NCBI RefSeq assembly: GCF_000716605.1
Contig: NZ_JNXE01000039.1
Coordinates: forward strand, 38,661 to 102,660
Reading direction: 5' to 3'
Origin: Streptomyces sp. NRRL F-525
Lineage (GTDB): Bacteria > Actinomycetota > Actinomycetes > Streptomycetales > Streptomycetaceae
Length of the DNA: 64,000 nt
In this document: piece after piece, positions 52,019 to 61,372 of the stretch
Position numbering within the stretch: the first letter of the stretch is position 1
Layout of the letters: each line of letters begins with the position of its first letter
Position numbers and translations under genes: made by a program
Notes under the pieces: model-generated
The model's input: the letters and a program-made list of their open reading frames with translations, nothing else
Databases searched by the model: none
Told to the model about the DNA's origin: nothing

Positions 52019-52663
52019 TCAGGGCTGCCGGAGATCCTCCATGGTCGCGGCGGTGCCGGGCAGGACCGAGCGGGCCGGGGCCCGCAGTCCGTCCAGGAAC
52101 AGCTGCAGGTGTCGGTGTACGAAGCGGTCGGCGCTGAGGCAGCCGGTACCGGCCGGGGGCCGGCTGAGCTGGGCCACGGCGACCATCAGATCGCCGACTC
52201 CCACGTCGGACCGGAGCTGCCCGGCCCTCCTGGCCCTTTCCATCACCTCGTCGATGAGCTCCTCGACCCGCTTGCGCGCGGCTTCCAGGTCCGGGTGGAA
52301 CTGGTCGAAGGTGGTGGAGATCATCGGGCACAGCGCGCTGATCCGCTCGTCCGCGGAGACGTGCACGAAGCGCTCCAGAGCGGCGAAGGCGTCGCCGGTC
52401 TCGTCGAGCGCCTGCTCGGCGGCCTCCGATGTGCGGTCCATGACCGAGACGACGACCTCGCGGACGAGGGCGTCACGGTCCGGGAAGTTCCGGTAGAGCG
52501 TGGCGTTGCCGACGCCGGCCCGGCGGGCGATCTCGTCGAGCGGCACATCGGGGCCGAACTCGACGAACATCTCGCGGGCGGCGGTGACGATCCGCTCCCG
52601 GTTGCGCAAAGCGTCGGCACGGGGCCGGGTCACCTTTCGCTGTACGGGGGTCGCGGTCGTCAC
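52019..52663 (-). CDS. TetR-family repressor of the efflux gene
   Basis: A 214-residue regulator. AGGAG upstream of the GTG at 52663 fixes the start; the frame is open to 52711. The HTH is RERIVTAAREMFVEFGPDVP plus DEIARRAGVGNATLYRNFPD. Two 17-bp palindromes in its promoter region indicate autorepression. The downstream DHA2 pump is the likely co-regulated gene. Confidence 0.92.
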   Translation of the reverse strand: MTTATPVQRKVTRPRADALRNRERIVTAAREMFVEFGPDVPLDEIARRAGVGNATLYRNFPDRDALVREVVVSVMDRTSEAAEQALDETGDAFAALERFVHVSADERISALCPMISTTFDQFHPDLEAARKRVEELIDEVMERARRAGQLRSDVGVGDLMVAVAQLSRPPAGTGCLSADRFVHRHLQLFLDGLRAPARSVLPGTAATMEDLRQP

Positions 52664-52700
52664 GGCGTGCTCCTGAAGGTCTTGGACTGCTGAGGCGATC

Positions 52701-52717
52701 CGGGGAAGCACTCCCCG
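52701..52717. promoter_or_regulatory. TetR operator 1
   Basis: CGGGGAAGCACTCCCCG, arms CGGGGA and TCCCCG. It lies 38 bp upstream of the tetR start and matches operator 2 in length and arms. Confidence 0.7.
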
Positions 52718-52740
52718 TTTCGCTCGGACACATGGCTAAA

Positions 52741-52757
52741 CGGGGAGACGCTCCCCG
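52741..52757. promoter_or_regulatory. TetR operator 2
   Basis: CGGGGAGACGCTCCCCG, arms CGGGGAG and CTCCCCG. It is centred 40 bp from operator 1, about four helical turns, so both face the same side. Confidence 0.7.
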
Positions 52758-52984
52758 GTTATTTCCACCTCCGCGATTCTTATTATGTGACCTGAGTCAC
52801 AATCGCCGAGATCCCGGTTCGGATCTCCGTCCGGCACCTCCGCGGGGCTGCCCGTTCGGCCCCCTACCAGCGAGAAACACACGGTCGGTCTCCTCCAGCG
52901 CGCGCCCTCGCACCTCACGACACAGGGTGATCGAAAGGGTGCAGCCGGAGACCGGCGGCTGCCGTTGGCGCGAAGGGTCCCTGC

Positions 52985-54268
52985 ATGCAGCCCAGCCGTC
53001 GGATACGCCCGCGCCGCGTGGCCGCCCTCGCGTCCGTGACCGTCCTGACCCTCGCGGTCAGCACCTCGGCCGGTACCGGACACCTCACCCCGGGCGCCAC
53101 GACGGCGGCGGGCCCGGTCGCGCTCGCCCGCACCTCCGCACTCGGCTCCTGCATGATCAACGGCCCCCTGGACGTCCAGATGTCCGAGGGCATCCCCACC
53201 CCGGGCGGCTACTCCCGCTCCACCGGCACGGTCCACGCCCTGACCCTGATGGTCGACTTCTCCGACGCCCCCGGCGAGGGCACCGCGATGGACCGGTACC
53301 GCGAGTTCTTCCCCAAGACCCAGCAGTGGTTCGCCACCAGCTCCTACGGCCGCCTCGACTACCGCCCCGAGACCCCGGTCCCCCACTGGCTCCGCATGCC
53401 CAAGCCCTTCCGGTCCTACGGCATAGAGCGCGGCGCGCCCTTCGACCCCGGGTACCGGCAGCTCGTCCAGGACATCGTGGCCGCGGCCGACCCGACGGTG
53501 GACTTCCGCCAGTACGACCTCCTGAACGTCCTGGTCACCCCGAACGCGGGCCCCTCCGCCCTGGACACGGTCCTGTCGGTGACGTTCGCGGGCAACACGG
53601 AAGCCCCTGTGGCCGACGGCGTCCCGGTCTCGAACGCGTCCTTCGTCTACTCCCGCCAGGACGACGGTTCCGGCTCGTACTCCCAGACCGGCTACCGCGT
53701 CCTCCCGCACGAGAACGGCCATGTCTTCGGCCTGCCCGACCTCTACACCCAGGAGGGCGGGGGCGCGGTCGGCCACTGGGACATCATGAGCGAGGACTGG
53801 GGCGCCGACAACGACTTCCTCGGCTGGCACAAGTGGAAACTCGGCTGGCTGGACCCGTCCCAGGTCAACTGCGCGATGACCAGAGGCACTTCGGAGTACA
53901 CCCTGACCCCGCTGGAACACCCCGGCACCGACGGCACCCGCCTGGTCTTCGTCCCGCTCACCCGCCGCACGGGCTACGCCCTGGAGCTGCGCACCCGCGA
54001 GGGCAACGACGAGGCGGTGTGCCGCCCCGGCATCCTCATCTACAAGGTAGAGGCGGACGTGGACACGGGGATGGGCCCGGTGAAGGTCTACGACGCCCAC
54101 CGGGACAGCGGCGGCTGCACCCGGAGCCCGAACGTGCAGGCCGAGCTGTCGGACGCGCCGTTCACGGCGGGCGAGAGCTTCAACGACCCGACGAGGGGGA
54201 TCCGGGTCTCGGTCACGGGGGCGGACGCGGCGGGGAACTACCGGGTGACGGTGACACGGACGCGGTAG
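52985..54268 (+). CDS. Secreted M6-type metalloprotease
   Basis: A 427-residue exported protease. The signal peptide covers about residues 1-30 (RRVAALASVTVLTLAVSTSA). The zinc site is HENGHVFGLPD, with His242, Glu243, His246 and probably Asp252 as third ligand, the immune-inhibitor-A (M6) pattern. Cysteines at both ends may form disulphides. It is divergent from the tetR promoter and followed by a strong terminator. The substrate is unknown. Confidence 0.88.
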   Translation: MQPSRRIRPRRVAALASVTVLTLAVSTSAGTGHLTPGATTAAGPVALARTSALGSCMINGPLDVQMSEGIPTPGGYSRSTGTVHALTLMVDFSDAPGEGTAMDRYREFFPKTQQWFATSSYGRLDYRPETPVPHWLRMPKPFRSYGIERGAPFDPGYRQLVQDIVAAADPTVDFRQYDLLNVLVTPNAGPSALDTVLSVTFAGNTEAPVADGVPVSNASFVYSRQDDGSGSYSQTGYRVLPHENGHVFGLPDLYTQEGGGAVGHWDIMSEDWGADNDFLGWHKWKLGWLDPSQVNCAMTRGTSEYTLTPLEHPGTDGTRLVFVPLTRRTGYALELRTREGNDEAVCRPGILIYKVEADVDTGMGPVKVYDAHRDSGGCTRSPNVQAELSDAPFTAGESFNDPTRGIRVSVTGADAAGNYRVTVTRTR

Positions 54269-54297
54269 GGGGGCGTCTGCCGGGGCGGACGCCCCCC
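54268..54297 (+). terminator. Terminator after metalloprotease gene
   Basis: GGGGGGCGTC and GACGCCCCCC arms with a 10-nt loop, beginning at the last base of the stop codon. Confidence 0.85.
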
Positions 54298-54316
54298 TCT
54301 GGCGGCTCACTCAGGA

Positions 54317-55324
54317 TCAGCCGGCCGGCACCTCACCCGTCCTGTCGGTGACGCCAACTCCCAGGAGAGCGGCGTCGGTTGTGCCGAGGTAGACGAGACT
54401 CGACGAGTCGAAGACCCAGGCGTAGCCCTTCGGGGCGCCCTTGAACGTGAGGCCGACGCCCTCGCGGCCCGCCGCGTCCTTGACGTGGTCGACCACGGTC
54501 ACCCCCGGGAGCTTGGCGGCGGCACGGTAGATCGCGGCACTGAGGTCGGGGAGCAGGGTGGCCTCGTCGATGACGGCGCCGAGGTTCTCGACCACGACTT
54601 CCGTGCGGCGGGCCGCCGTTACGTTCCCGGCGTCCCCGGAGAACTTCTTCAGCAGCGCGTCGGGGTCGGTGGGCAGGTCCTGGAGCTGGTGGAAGGTCAG
54701 GTATCCGGTCCCCTTCATGTCCATCGTCATCTTCTGGGAGGGGTCGGCGACCGCCACGCCCTTGCGCAGACCGTCCCGCTTGCCGTCCACGGAGTTCCAC
54801 TGCTCCTGCCGGACGGCCCCGTTGTACGGCTTCGGCGTGAACGTCCCCTTGTGCTGGGCGAGTTCCTCGGCACTGCTGAAGTCGACGCCCAACTCGGCCG
54901 CCGATCCTTGGGACTTGGTGTAGATGTACTGGTCGTCGCGGGCCGTGACCACAGGGCGGTCGGCCGCCGCGAGGGCGATCCGGTCCAGCAGTCGCGTGGC
55001 CTTCTGCTGGTCGGCGGCGGTCGTACCGCGCTTGCCGTCCTGCGCGCTGTCGACCGCCACCACACCCAGGCCCACCACGGCGGCCAGGGCCAGCGGCGCG
55101 GCGACGAGAACGAGGCGCCGGCGGGCGGGGGACGGACGCGAGGTGGTCGTCGTAGCGGACTGCTCGTGGATGGTCTCGTGCTCGCGGGTGATGTGTTCCA
55201 TCAGGTGTTCCCTCAGTACGCCGTGGCGGTCCTGAGCGAGCACCGGACGGCCGGGCGCGGGCAGCAGCTCGGCCAACTCGTGGTGGTCGAGCGGCTGATC
55301 GCGTCGTAGCGGGTTGGTGTTCAT
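54317..55324 (-). CDS. CU044_5270-family membrane protein
   Basis: A 335-residue protein encoded directly after an ECF sigma factor with a 4-bp overlap. Residues 1-65 are cytoplasmic (HHELAELLPAPGRPVLAQDR). One membrane segment spans about 70-92 (RLVLVAAPLALAAVVGLGVV). The remaining 240 residues are extracytoplasmic and resemble the CU044_5270 family. Position and topology suggest an anti-sigma or sensor role for the upstream sigma factor; this is inference. Confidence 0.82.
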   Translation of the reverse strand: MNTNPLRRDQPLDHHELAELLPAPGRPVLAQDRHGVLREHLMEHITREHETIHEQSATTTTSRPSPARRRLVLVAAPLALAAVVGLGVVAVDSAQDGKRGTTAADQQKATRLLDRIALAAADRPVVTARDDQYIYTKSQGSAAELGVDFSSAEELAQHKGTFTPKPYNGAVRQEQWNSVDGKRDGLRKGVAVADPSQKMTMDMKGTGYLTFHQLQDLPTDPDALLKKFSGDAGNVTAARRTEVVVENLGAVIDEATLLPDLSAAIYRAAAKLPGVTVVDHVKDAAGREGVGLTFKGAPKGYAWVFDSSSLVYLGTTDAALLGVGVTDRTGEVPAG

Positions 55325-55974
55325 CGCTTCGTCTCCTGCGTGGACCGAGCCGCCTGGTGGCGGCTACCCGGTGACTGTCCGGCCGCGGCCGGGCGTTGCA
55401 CTTCGCTGTTCCTCAACGTGCCGTTCTCGCGCCGGAGTTCGAGTTCGGTGAGCTTGCGCAGGCGCTTTCTCGCGCGGGAGAGCCGGGCCCGTACGGTGCC
55501 GACGGCCACGCCCAGGGCCTCGGCGGCCGTGGCGGCGTCCAGGCCCTCCCACACGCAGAGCGTGAACACCTCGCGCTCGCCGCGCCGCATCGTGCTCAAC
55601 GCCCTTTGTGCGGCGGCCAGTTCCTCGGTGTCGGCCAGGCGCCGGGTCACCTCGTCGGCGAAGTCCGGCACGGGGTCGGGGGGCGGGATCCTGCTGAGCG
55701 CGGCCTGGTGTCTGCGCGCCGCCCGGGCGGTGTTGCGCGTGACGTTCGTCGCGATGCCCAGCAGCCACGGGCGCAGGCTGTCCTCACCGGGAAGCACGCG
55801 CTCGCGCAGGCGCCACGCCTCCAGGAAGGTCAGCGAGACGATGTCGTCAGCCGTGCCCCAGTCGCCGGTCATCCGGACGGCGTGCCGGTGGACCACGGCG
55901 GCGTGCTCGTCGAAGAGGTGCCTGAACGCGTCCGGATCCCCGGCTCGCACACGGGCACGCAGTGAGTTCTCCAC
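55321..55974 (-). CDS. ECF-family RNA polymerase sigma factor
   Basis: A 217-residue sigma factor. Region 2 has DPDAFRHLFDEHAAVVHRHA and DWGTADDIVSLTFLEAWRLR. Region 4 has REVFTLCVWEGLDAATAAEA followed by VGTVRARLSRARKRLR. The GTG at 55974 after AGGGAAGG is preferred to an ATG or GTG at 56022. The C-terminal 40 residues are an extension rich in Arg and Gln. Overlaps the membrane-protein gene by 4 bp, so both are co-expressed. Confidence 0.92.
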   Translation of the reverse strand: MENSLRARVRAGDPDAFRHLFDEHAAVVHRHAVRMTGDWGTADDIVSLTFLEAWRLRERVLPGEDSLRPWLLGIATNVTRNTARAARRHQAALSRIPPPDPVPDFADEVTRRLADTEELAAAQRALSTMRRGEREVFTLCVWEGLDAATAAEALGVAVGTVRARLSRARKRLRKLTELELRRENGTLRNSEVQRPAAAGQSPGSRHQAARSTQETKR

Positions 55975-56111
55975 ACCCTTCCCTGTCCGCCGCCGGGACC
56001 GCGCTGCGGTGATCCGCGTCACATCACGACCGCACCAGCCCCTCCCTGGATCCGGGGAGGGGTGTGGCGCGGGTCACTCGAACTCCCCCTGTCCTACGGA
56101 CAGTTCCAGGC

Positions 56112-58238
56112 ATGACGCACACTCCCACGACCGCCGGTCCACCGCGCCACGCGGCGCCGGCCCGACGCCCCGGCGGATCACCGCCGTACGGACCCGGCCG
56201 CCCCGGCCCTCCGCCGAAGCCGCCGCTCCGGCCCGACATCCAGGGGCTGCGGGGGCTGGCCGTCACGCTCGTGGTGCTGGCGCACGCAGGGATCCCGTAC
56301 ATCGCGGGCGGCTACGTCGGGGTCGACGTCTTCTTCGTGATCTCCGGCTTCCTCATCACCTCGGGCCTGCTCCGCGAGGCCGACCGCACCGGATCACTCT
56401 CCCTGCGGCGCTTCTACGCCCGCCGCGCCCTGCGCATCCTCCCGCTGGCGACCCTGGTGTCACTGGCCACCATCGCCGGCTGCCGGCTCTTCGCCTCGAA
56501 GATCCGCTACGCCGAGTTCATGCACGACGCGCTGGCCGGCGCCCTGTACTTCGTGAACGTCGACCTGGCCCGGTCGGGCACCGACTATCTCCGCGAGGGA
56601 AGCTCGCCGTCGCCCTTCCAGCATCTGTGGTCGCTGTCCGTGGAGGAGCAGTTCTACCTCCTGTGGCCGGTCCTCCTGCTGGTGAGCTGGAAGGTGCTCC
56701 GACGCCGGTGGCTGCGAGCGCTGCCGTTGGGCGCGCTGTGCGTGGTGTCGTACGTCCTGGGTGTCCGGGCGACCCAAACCTCCCCGTCCTGGGCGTACTT
56801 CGGCCCGCACACCCGGCTGTGGGAGCTGGGCGTCGGCGCCCTACTGGCCTTCGGTGCGGGGGCGTTGGAGCGCGTCCCCCGTCAACTGGCCGTTTCCGGC
56901 ACGTGGTTGGGGCTGGCGGGCATCGGCGCGGCGGCGGTCCTGTACGGCGCCGACACCCCGTTCCCAGGCCACTTCGCGCTGCTGCCGGTGCTCGGCGCGG
57001 CCCTGGTGATCGCGGGCGGCTGCCGTGCCCCGTCGGGGGCGATCGGGCTGCGCCCCCTGGCTCGGCTGGGCGACCTGTCGTACGGCTGGTACCTCTGGCA
57101 CTGGCCGCTGCTGATGATCGGCCCCGCGGCCCTGGGCCGCCCCGCCGGACTCCGGCTGAACCTCGCCCTCTGCGCGGCCGCCCTGCTCCTGGCCTGGGCG
57201 AGCCTGCGCCTGGTGGAGAACCCGGTCCGGTTCAGCGCGGCGCTGCGCCGCAGACCGACGACGGCGGTGGCCCTCGGCCTCGGCCTGTCCGCGACCGTCG
57301 TCTCCGTCGCCCTCGTCTCGACGTCCTTCCCGCCACCGATCAGCTCCACGGCCCGCGCCCCCAGCCTGACCGAGACCCTGACGAGGGCACCGAACCCGGA
57401 GTCCCGCCTGGTCACGCTCCTCTCCACCCCCACAACCGCGCTCCCGCGCAACCTGACACCACAGCTCGCCGACATCAAGAAGAAGCGCTCCGCCGTCTAC
57501 CGCGACAACTGCCACGTCGACTACACCGGCACCCGCTCCCCCGCCTGCGTCTACGGCGACCCCACCGCGCCCAAGGTCGTCGTCCTGTACGGCGACTCCC
57601 ATGCCGCCCAGTGGTTCCCGGCGCTGGAACGGCTGAGCCGCCGATACGGCTGGAAACTGGTCTCACTGACCAAGTCGTCCTGCAAGACCGCCGACATCAC
57701 GACCGTCAACGGCCATGGCCCGTACACCTCGTGCGACACCTGGCGGAAGGACGCGCTCGCGCGGATCGCCCGGCTGCACCCGATGCTGGTCCTGGCCTCC
57801 TCCTCCGAGGTGGCCACCCCGCTGAAACCGATGAAGAACCCGCAGCGGGACTGGACGGCGGGCTACGAGCGCGTCTACGACCGCCTGACCCGCGCCGCCG
57901 ACCACGTGGCCGTCCTGCTCGACACCCCGTGGCCGATCGGCGATCCCGTCGAGTGCGCCGCGGCCCACCCCCTCAACCTGGAGAAGTGCGAGCCGGACCA
58001 GCGCGACGCGATCAAGGACCCCGCCCTCCGCGAGGCCAACCGCCGGGCCGCCCACCGCGCCGGCGCCACCGTGATCGACCCCGAGCCCTGGCTGTGCCCC
58101 CGCTCGGGCCGCTGCCCCGTGGCCGTCGACGACACGTTCGTCTACCGCGACGAGAGCCACCTGGCGGAGAGCTACGCGGGGGCGCTGGCTCCGGTGCTGG
58201 GCCAGGAGCTGCGGAAGCTGGGGTTGGCCGGAGGGTGA
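56112..58238 (+). CDS. OafA/YrhL-like acyltransferase with SGNH domain
   Basis: A 708-residue membrane O-acyltransferase that would acetylate a cell-surface glycan or exported molecule. A proline-rich N-terminus (about 1-40) is followed by the Acyltransferase-3 domain with RPDIQGLRGLAVTLVVLAHA, GGYVGVDVFFVISGFLI and SLSVEEQFYLLWPVLLL. About ten membrane segments reach residue 410. The extracellular SGNH domain has LYGDSHAAQW (Ser496) and DESHL (Asp680, His683). Start ATG at 56112. Confidence 0.93.
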   Translation: MTHTPTTAGPPRHAAPARRPGGSPPYGPGRPGPPPKPPLRPDIQGLRGLAVTLVVLAHAGIPYIAGGYVGVDVFFVISGFLITSGLLREADRTGSLSLRRFYARRALRILPLATLVSLATIAGCRLFASKIRYAEFMHDALAGALYFVNVDLARSGTDYLREGSSPSPFQHLWSLSVEEQFYLLWPVLLLVSWKVLRRRWLRALPLGALCVVSYVLGVRATQTSPSWAYFGPHTRLWELGVGALLAFGAGALERVPRQLAVSGTWLGLAGIGAAAVLYGADTPFPGHFALLPVLGAALVIAGGCRAPSGAIGLRPLARLGDLSYGWYLWHWPLLMIGPAALGRPAGLRLNLALCAAALLLAWASLRLVENPVRFSAALRRRPTTAVALGLGLSATVVSVALVSTSFPPPISSTARAPSLTETLTRAPNPESRLVTLLSTPTTALPRNLTPQLADIKKKRSAVYRDNCHVDYTGTRSPACVYGDPTAPKVVVLYGDSHAAQWFPALERLSRRYGWKLVSLTKSSCKTADITTVNGHGPYTSCDTWRKDALARIARLHPMLVLASSSEVATPLKPMKNPQRDWTAGYERVYDRLTRAADHVAVLLDTPWPIGDPVECAAAHPLNLEKCEPDQRDAIKDPALREANRRAAHRAGATVIDPEPWLCPRSGRCPVAVDDTFVYRDESHLAESYAGALAPVLGQELRKLGLAGG

Positions 58239-58300
58239 CCCCGGGTTCAGGGGCCTCGGGCTTACCGTAGGGCTGCCGAGATCGCCGTACCGGAGAATCG

Positions 58301-59962
58301 ATGCCCGCAGAGACCACGATGGACGATCGCACCGCAGCCGTGCCCGCCGAGGCGGTCGCGCCGTTGATCCGGGGGGTCGCGGTGGTGCGTCAACTGACCG
58401 ACGCGGGTGGGGTGTTGAGCCTCAGCGGGCTCGAACGGGCCACCGGGCTGGCCCGTTCCACGGTCGACCGGATCACCGCGACGCTCGCCCGCATGGGATA
58501 CGTCCGTCTCGACGGCCGGGACGCCGTTCTCACCCCTCGGGTGATGGAACTGGGCAACGCCTACCTCGCCGCCCTGCGCCTGCCCTCCGTCCTGGACGCC
58601 CGCGCGGACGCCCTCGCCGACGAGCTGGACGAGTCGGTGTCGCTCGCGGTCGCCGACCGGGACGGCATCCGTTTCATCCACCAGGCCACCCGCCGCCGCG
58701 CGATGTCCCTCAGCTTCCGCATCGGCGACCTCCTCCCGGCCGAACGCACCGCGCCGGGACCGCTGTTCGCGACGGAGTGGACGGACCAGGAGTGGCGGCG
58801 CTGGCGGGAGCGCCGGGCGGCGGACCCGAGGGACGAGGGCTTCCCGGCCGTTCCCCAACGGTCCTCCCCGGGGCCCGACTTCGAGCGGCGGGCCGTACAA
58901 GTGCGCCAGGACGGCTGGGCGTTGGACGACCAGTTGATCGAACCGGGGCTGGTGGCGGTGTCCGTGCCCGTGCGGGACCCGCGTACCGGCGGGATCGCGT
59001 GCGTGGCGAGCGTCGTGAGCCATACGAGCCGGCACACGGCGGACGACCTGCGCAACTCCCTTCTGCCCAGGCTGCGTTCGGCCGTGCGGACGATGGAGGA
59101 GGACCTGGCGGCGGACCTGCGCGAGGCTCCGCGGGGCGAGTCCGTCGCCGCCCCCTCCGGGCTCGCGACCTGGACGGGAGCGTCCAAGCAGGAGCTCGGC
59201 CGGGAGTTCGTCGAGTCCCTGGCCCGCGGGCTGACGGTCCTGACGGCGTTCGGGGAGGGCCGCGCCGAACTGACCCTCACGGAGGTCGCCCAGGCGACGG
59301 GGCTGGCGCGGGCGACGGCCCGGAGAGCGTTGATCACGTACGAGCACCTGGGGCTGGTGGCTCCGTCAGGCGACCGCCGTTTCGCCCTCACACCCCGGGT
59401 GCTGTCCCTCGGCTTCCCGCCCCTGTCCCGTACGACCCTCCCCGAGCTGGCGCTCCCCCACCTCACCGCCCTCGCCTCCCGCATCCACGAGTCGGCGTCC
59501 CTCGCGATCCTCGTCGGCGACGAGATCCAGTACACGGCCCGGGTCGCCACGAGCCGGGTGATGAGCGTGAACATCGCGGTCGGGACGCGGCTGCCGGCGT
59601 ACGCGACGGCGCTGGGCCGGGTGCTGCTGGCGGACGCGCCGCCGAGGGAACACGAGCTGCGCCCCCTGACCCCTCGCACGCTGACCGACCCGGTGGCGCT
59701 GGCGGCGGAGCTGGACACGGTCCGTTCGCAGGGGTACGCCCTGGTCGACGAGGAGCTGGAGGCCGGGCTGCGTTCGATCGCCGTACCGGTCCGCGACCGT
59801 ACGGGCCGGGTGGTCGCCGCGCTGAACACACCGACCCACGTGGCCCGCCGCACGGTCGAGGAGTACGTCCGCGACATCCTCCCCGAGCTGACGGCGACGG
59901 CGGCCGCGATCGAGGCGGACGTGCGGGTGGCGGGCCGCTTCACGCGGGTGTCGGCGTCCTGA
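58301..59962 (+). CDS. Tandem IclR-family regulator (two IclR units fused)
   Basis: A 553-residue protein made of two complete IclR modules. Unit 1 (about 20-280) has HTH SLSGLERATGLARSTVDRIT and an effector domain. Unit 2 (about 305-545) has HTH LTLTEVAQATGLARATARRA and an effector domain with VNIAVGTRLPAYATALGRVL and GYALVDEELEAGLRSIAVPV, close to PcaR/PobR regulators of aromatic catabolism. Typical IclR proteins are about 260 residues, so this is a fusion or duplication. No catabolic genes are adjacent. Confidence 0.92.
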   Translation: MPAETTMDDRTAAVPAEAVAPLIRGVAVVRQLTDAGGVLSLSGLERATGLARSTVDRITATLARMGYVRLDGRDAVLTPRVMELGNAYLAALRLPSVLDARADALADELDESVSLAVADRDGIRFIHQATRRRAMSLSFRIGDLLPAERTAPGPLFATEWTDQEWRRWRERRAADPRDEGFPAVPQRSSPGPDFERRAVQVRQDGWALDDQLIEPGLVAVSVPVRDPRTGGIACVASVVSHTSRHTADDLRNSLLPRLRSAVRTMEEDLAADLREAPRGESVAAPSGLATWTGASKQELGREFVESLARGLTVLTAFGEGRAELTLTEVAQATGLARATARRALITYEHLGLVAPSGDRRFALTPRVLSLGFPPLSRTTLPELALPHLTALASRIHESASLAILVGDEIQYTARVATSRVMSVNIAVGTRLPAYATALGRVLLADAPPREHELRPLTPRTLTDPVALAAELDTVRSQGYALVDEELEAGLRSIAVPVRDRTGRVVAALNTPTHVARRTVEEYVRDILPELTATAAAIEADVRVAGRFTRVSAS

Positions 59963-60055
59963 GCCCGGCGGCCGTCCCTGCCGTGCCCTCCCCACCGAAC
60001 CGCCTCCCCAAATCCGCTACCCTGTCCTGGACCGCCTTCCGGGGCGATCCGTCCC

Positions 60056-60128
60056 GCCTTCGTAGCTCAGGGGATAGAGCACGGCTCTCCTAAAGCCGGT
60101 GTCGCAGGTTCGAATCCTGCCGAGGGCA
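60056..60128 (+). tRNA. tRNA-Arg (anticodon CCT)
   Basis: A 73-nt cloverleaf. The acceptor stem GCCTTCG pairs with CGAGGGC (one T-G pair). The anticodon stem CGGCT/AGCCG encloses CTCCTAA, anticodon CCT, reading AGG. The T loop is TTCGAAT. CCA is not encoded. A hairpin terminator lies 34 bp downstream. Confidence 0.97.
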
Positions 60129-60161
60129 CAGCGCAGTGCGTGTTCACGTGGTGCTTGTTCG

Positions 60162-60194
60162 GAGGCCCTTCCGTCCGGTGGACGGGAGGGCCTC
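60162..60194 (+). terminator. Hairpin terminator after tRNA-Arg
   Basis: GAGGCCCTTCCGTCC (60162-60176) pairs with GGACGGGAGGGCCTC (60180-60194), one G-T pair, 3-nt loop. Confidence 0.8.
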
Positions 60195-60259
60195 TGGCGT
60201 TTCCGCGGCATCGCATCTCCGCTGAGTCCCGGCAGATGTCCGGCGGACATGTCCGCGTC

Positions 60260-60653
60260 TCGCCGACCGGCGAGCACGATGGTCGAGCGCGATCCACCCG
60301 GCGAGGCCGGCGATCCCGAGGGCGGCGGCGAGAGCGGGATCAAGACCGGCCGGAACGGGAAACCCGTCCGTGTCCGGGACAGGTACCGACTCGGCCAGGG
60401 TGCCGTACGGCGACGGCGGGGCCGTCACCTACCGCCGGCTGCCGTCGGCGAGCTGCACGACCCCCTCGTACCCGGCGACACACGGCGGCCGCAGGGGCCG
60501 TAGCGGGAACCGGCCGTTCACGAACGCCAGGTCCAGGGGGTTCAGGGCCGCCACGAGCAGGGTGCCGACCGAGACGCCGGGGCCGGGCCGCGGATCGGCG
60601 AACTGTTCGAGGACGGGGGTGGCGCCGGGCTCGCGGACTACGGCCGCTCGCAT
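60260..60653 (-). pseudogene. Truncated MDR-family quinone oxidoreductase with in-frame stop
   Basis: The ATG at 60653, with GGAGG upstream, opens MRAAVVREPGATPVLEQFAD and GYEGVVQLADGSRR, the N-terminus of a zinc-independent medium-chain dehydrogenase/reductase. A TAG at 60429-60431 interrupts it. The same frame then resumes with VTAPPSPYGTLAES and AAALGIAGLAGWIALDHRAR. Homology-like sequence ends near 60275, before the nucleotide-binding half. It is therefore both nonsense-mutated and truncated beside tRNA-Arg. Confidence 0.75.
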
Positions 60654-60701
60654 GTGGTCCTCCGCTCGTTGATGGGGCCGTCACGGGGCGGCGGACGCCG
60701 G

Positions 60702-61148
60702 TCACTGCTGCAGCGCGGCGCCGAGATTTCCGATCACGCCGAGCTGGGTGAGGATGATCGTGCCTTCGGGGTAGCAGTCGAACCGCTTGATCCTGCCGTC
60801 GACCAGCTCGAAGACGTCGCAGCACGGCGCGTCGATCCGCCTGCCGGTCGCCGGCAGCGTCCCGGCGGGCAGGTGCAGCGGCCCGAGATGCGTCCCCTGC
60901 AGCGCCAGCTGCACCACCACGATGTTCCCGGTGCTGTAGAAGCGGAACAGCTCGCGGTGCATGTCCGGGAAGGCCCGGTGATAGTTCTCGACCTGCGTGG
61001 GGAGTTCGGCGGGCCCCTTCCAGGTGACACCGATGGACGAGTCGGTGAACGTGCCGTCCTCGGTGAACGCCGCCGCCCACGCGGCCATGTCCATCTTCTC
61101 GGCGACCTCGTACGCCTGCCGGACGATCTGCTCGTTGTCCAAAGCCAT
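60702..61148 (-). CDS. SnoaL-like NTF2-fold protein (ester cyclase type)
   Basis: A 148-residue protein with the NTF2-like fold. ALDNEQIVRQAYEVAEKMDM is the N-terminal helix, then FTEDGTFTDSSIGVTWKG and YHRAFPDMHRELFRFYSTGN, as in SnoaL-like ester cyclases of polyketide pathways. Such domains also serve as stress-related binding proteins. No polyketide genes are nearby, so the role is open. The ATG at 61148 is the clear start. Confidence 0.83.
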   Translation of the reverse strand: MALDNEQIVRQAYEVAEKMDMAAWAAAFTEDGTFTDSSIGVTWKGPAELPTQVENYHRAFPDMHRELFRFYSTGNIVVVQLALQGTHLGPLHLPAGTLPATGRRIDAPCCDVFELVDGRIKRFDCYPEGTIILTQLGVIGNLGAALQQ

Positions 61149-61372
61149 GCCACATCTCCTCGGCCGTACGACCGGCCGACGCCCACCCGCCCACGAACGA
61201 GCGCCGACCCCTGACGACGCCACGGCGACCACCCACACCCCGGGCACCCCGGTACCTCGGTGACCCACCGCGACACGTCCAGACTCGCCGCCGGCCCAGT
61301 GACGGGACATCACTGGATTACGGTGATTCACCGGTCCGGGGAGCGAGTACCGAGCGAGCGGCAGCCGGCTCT

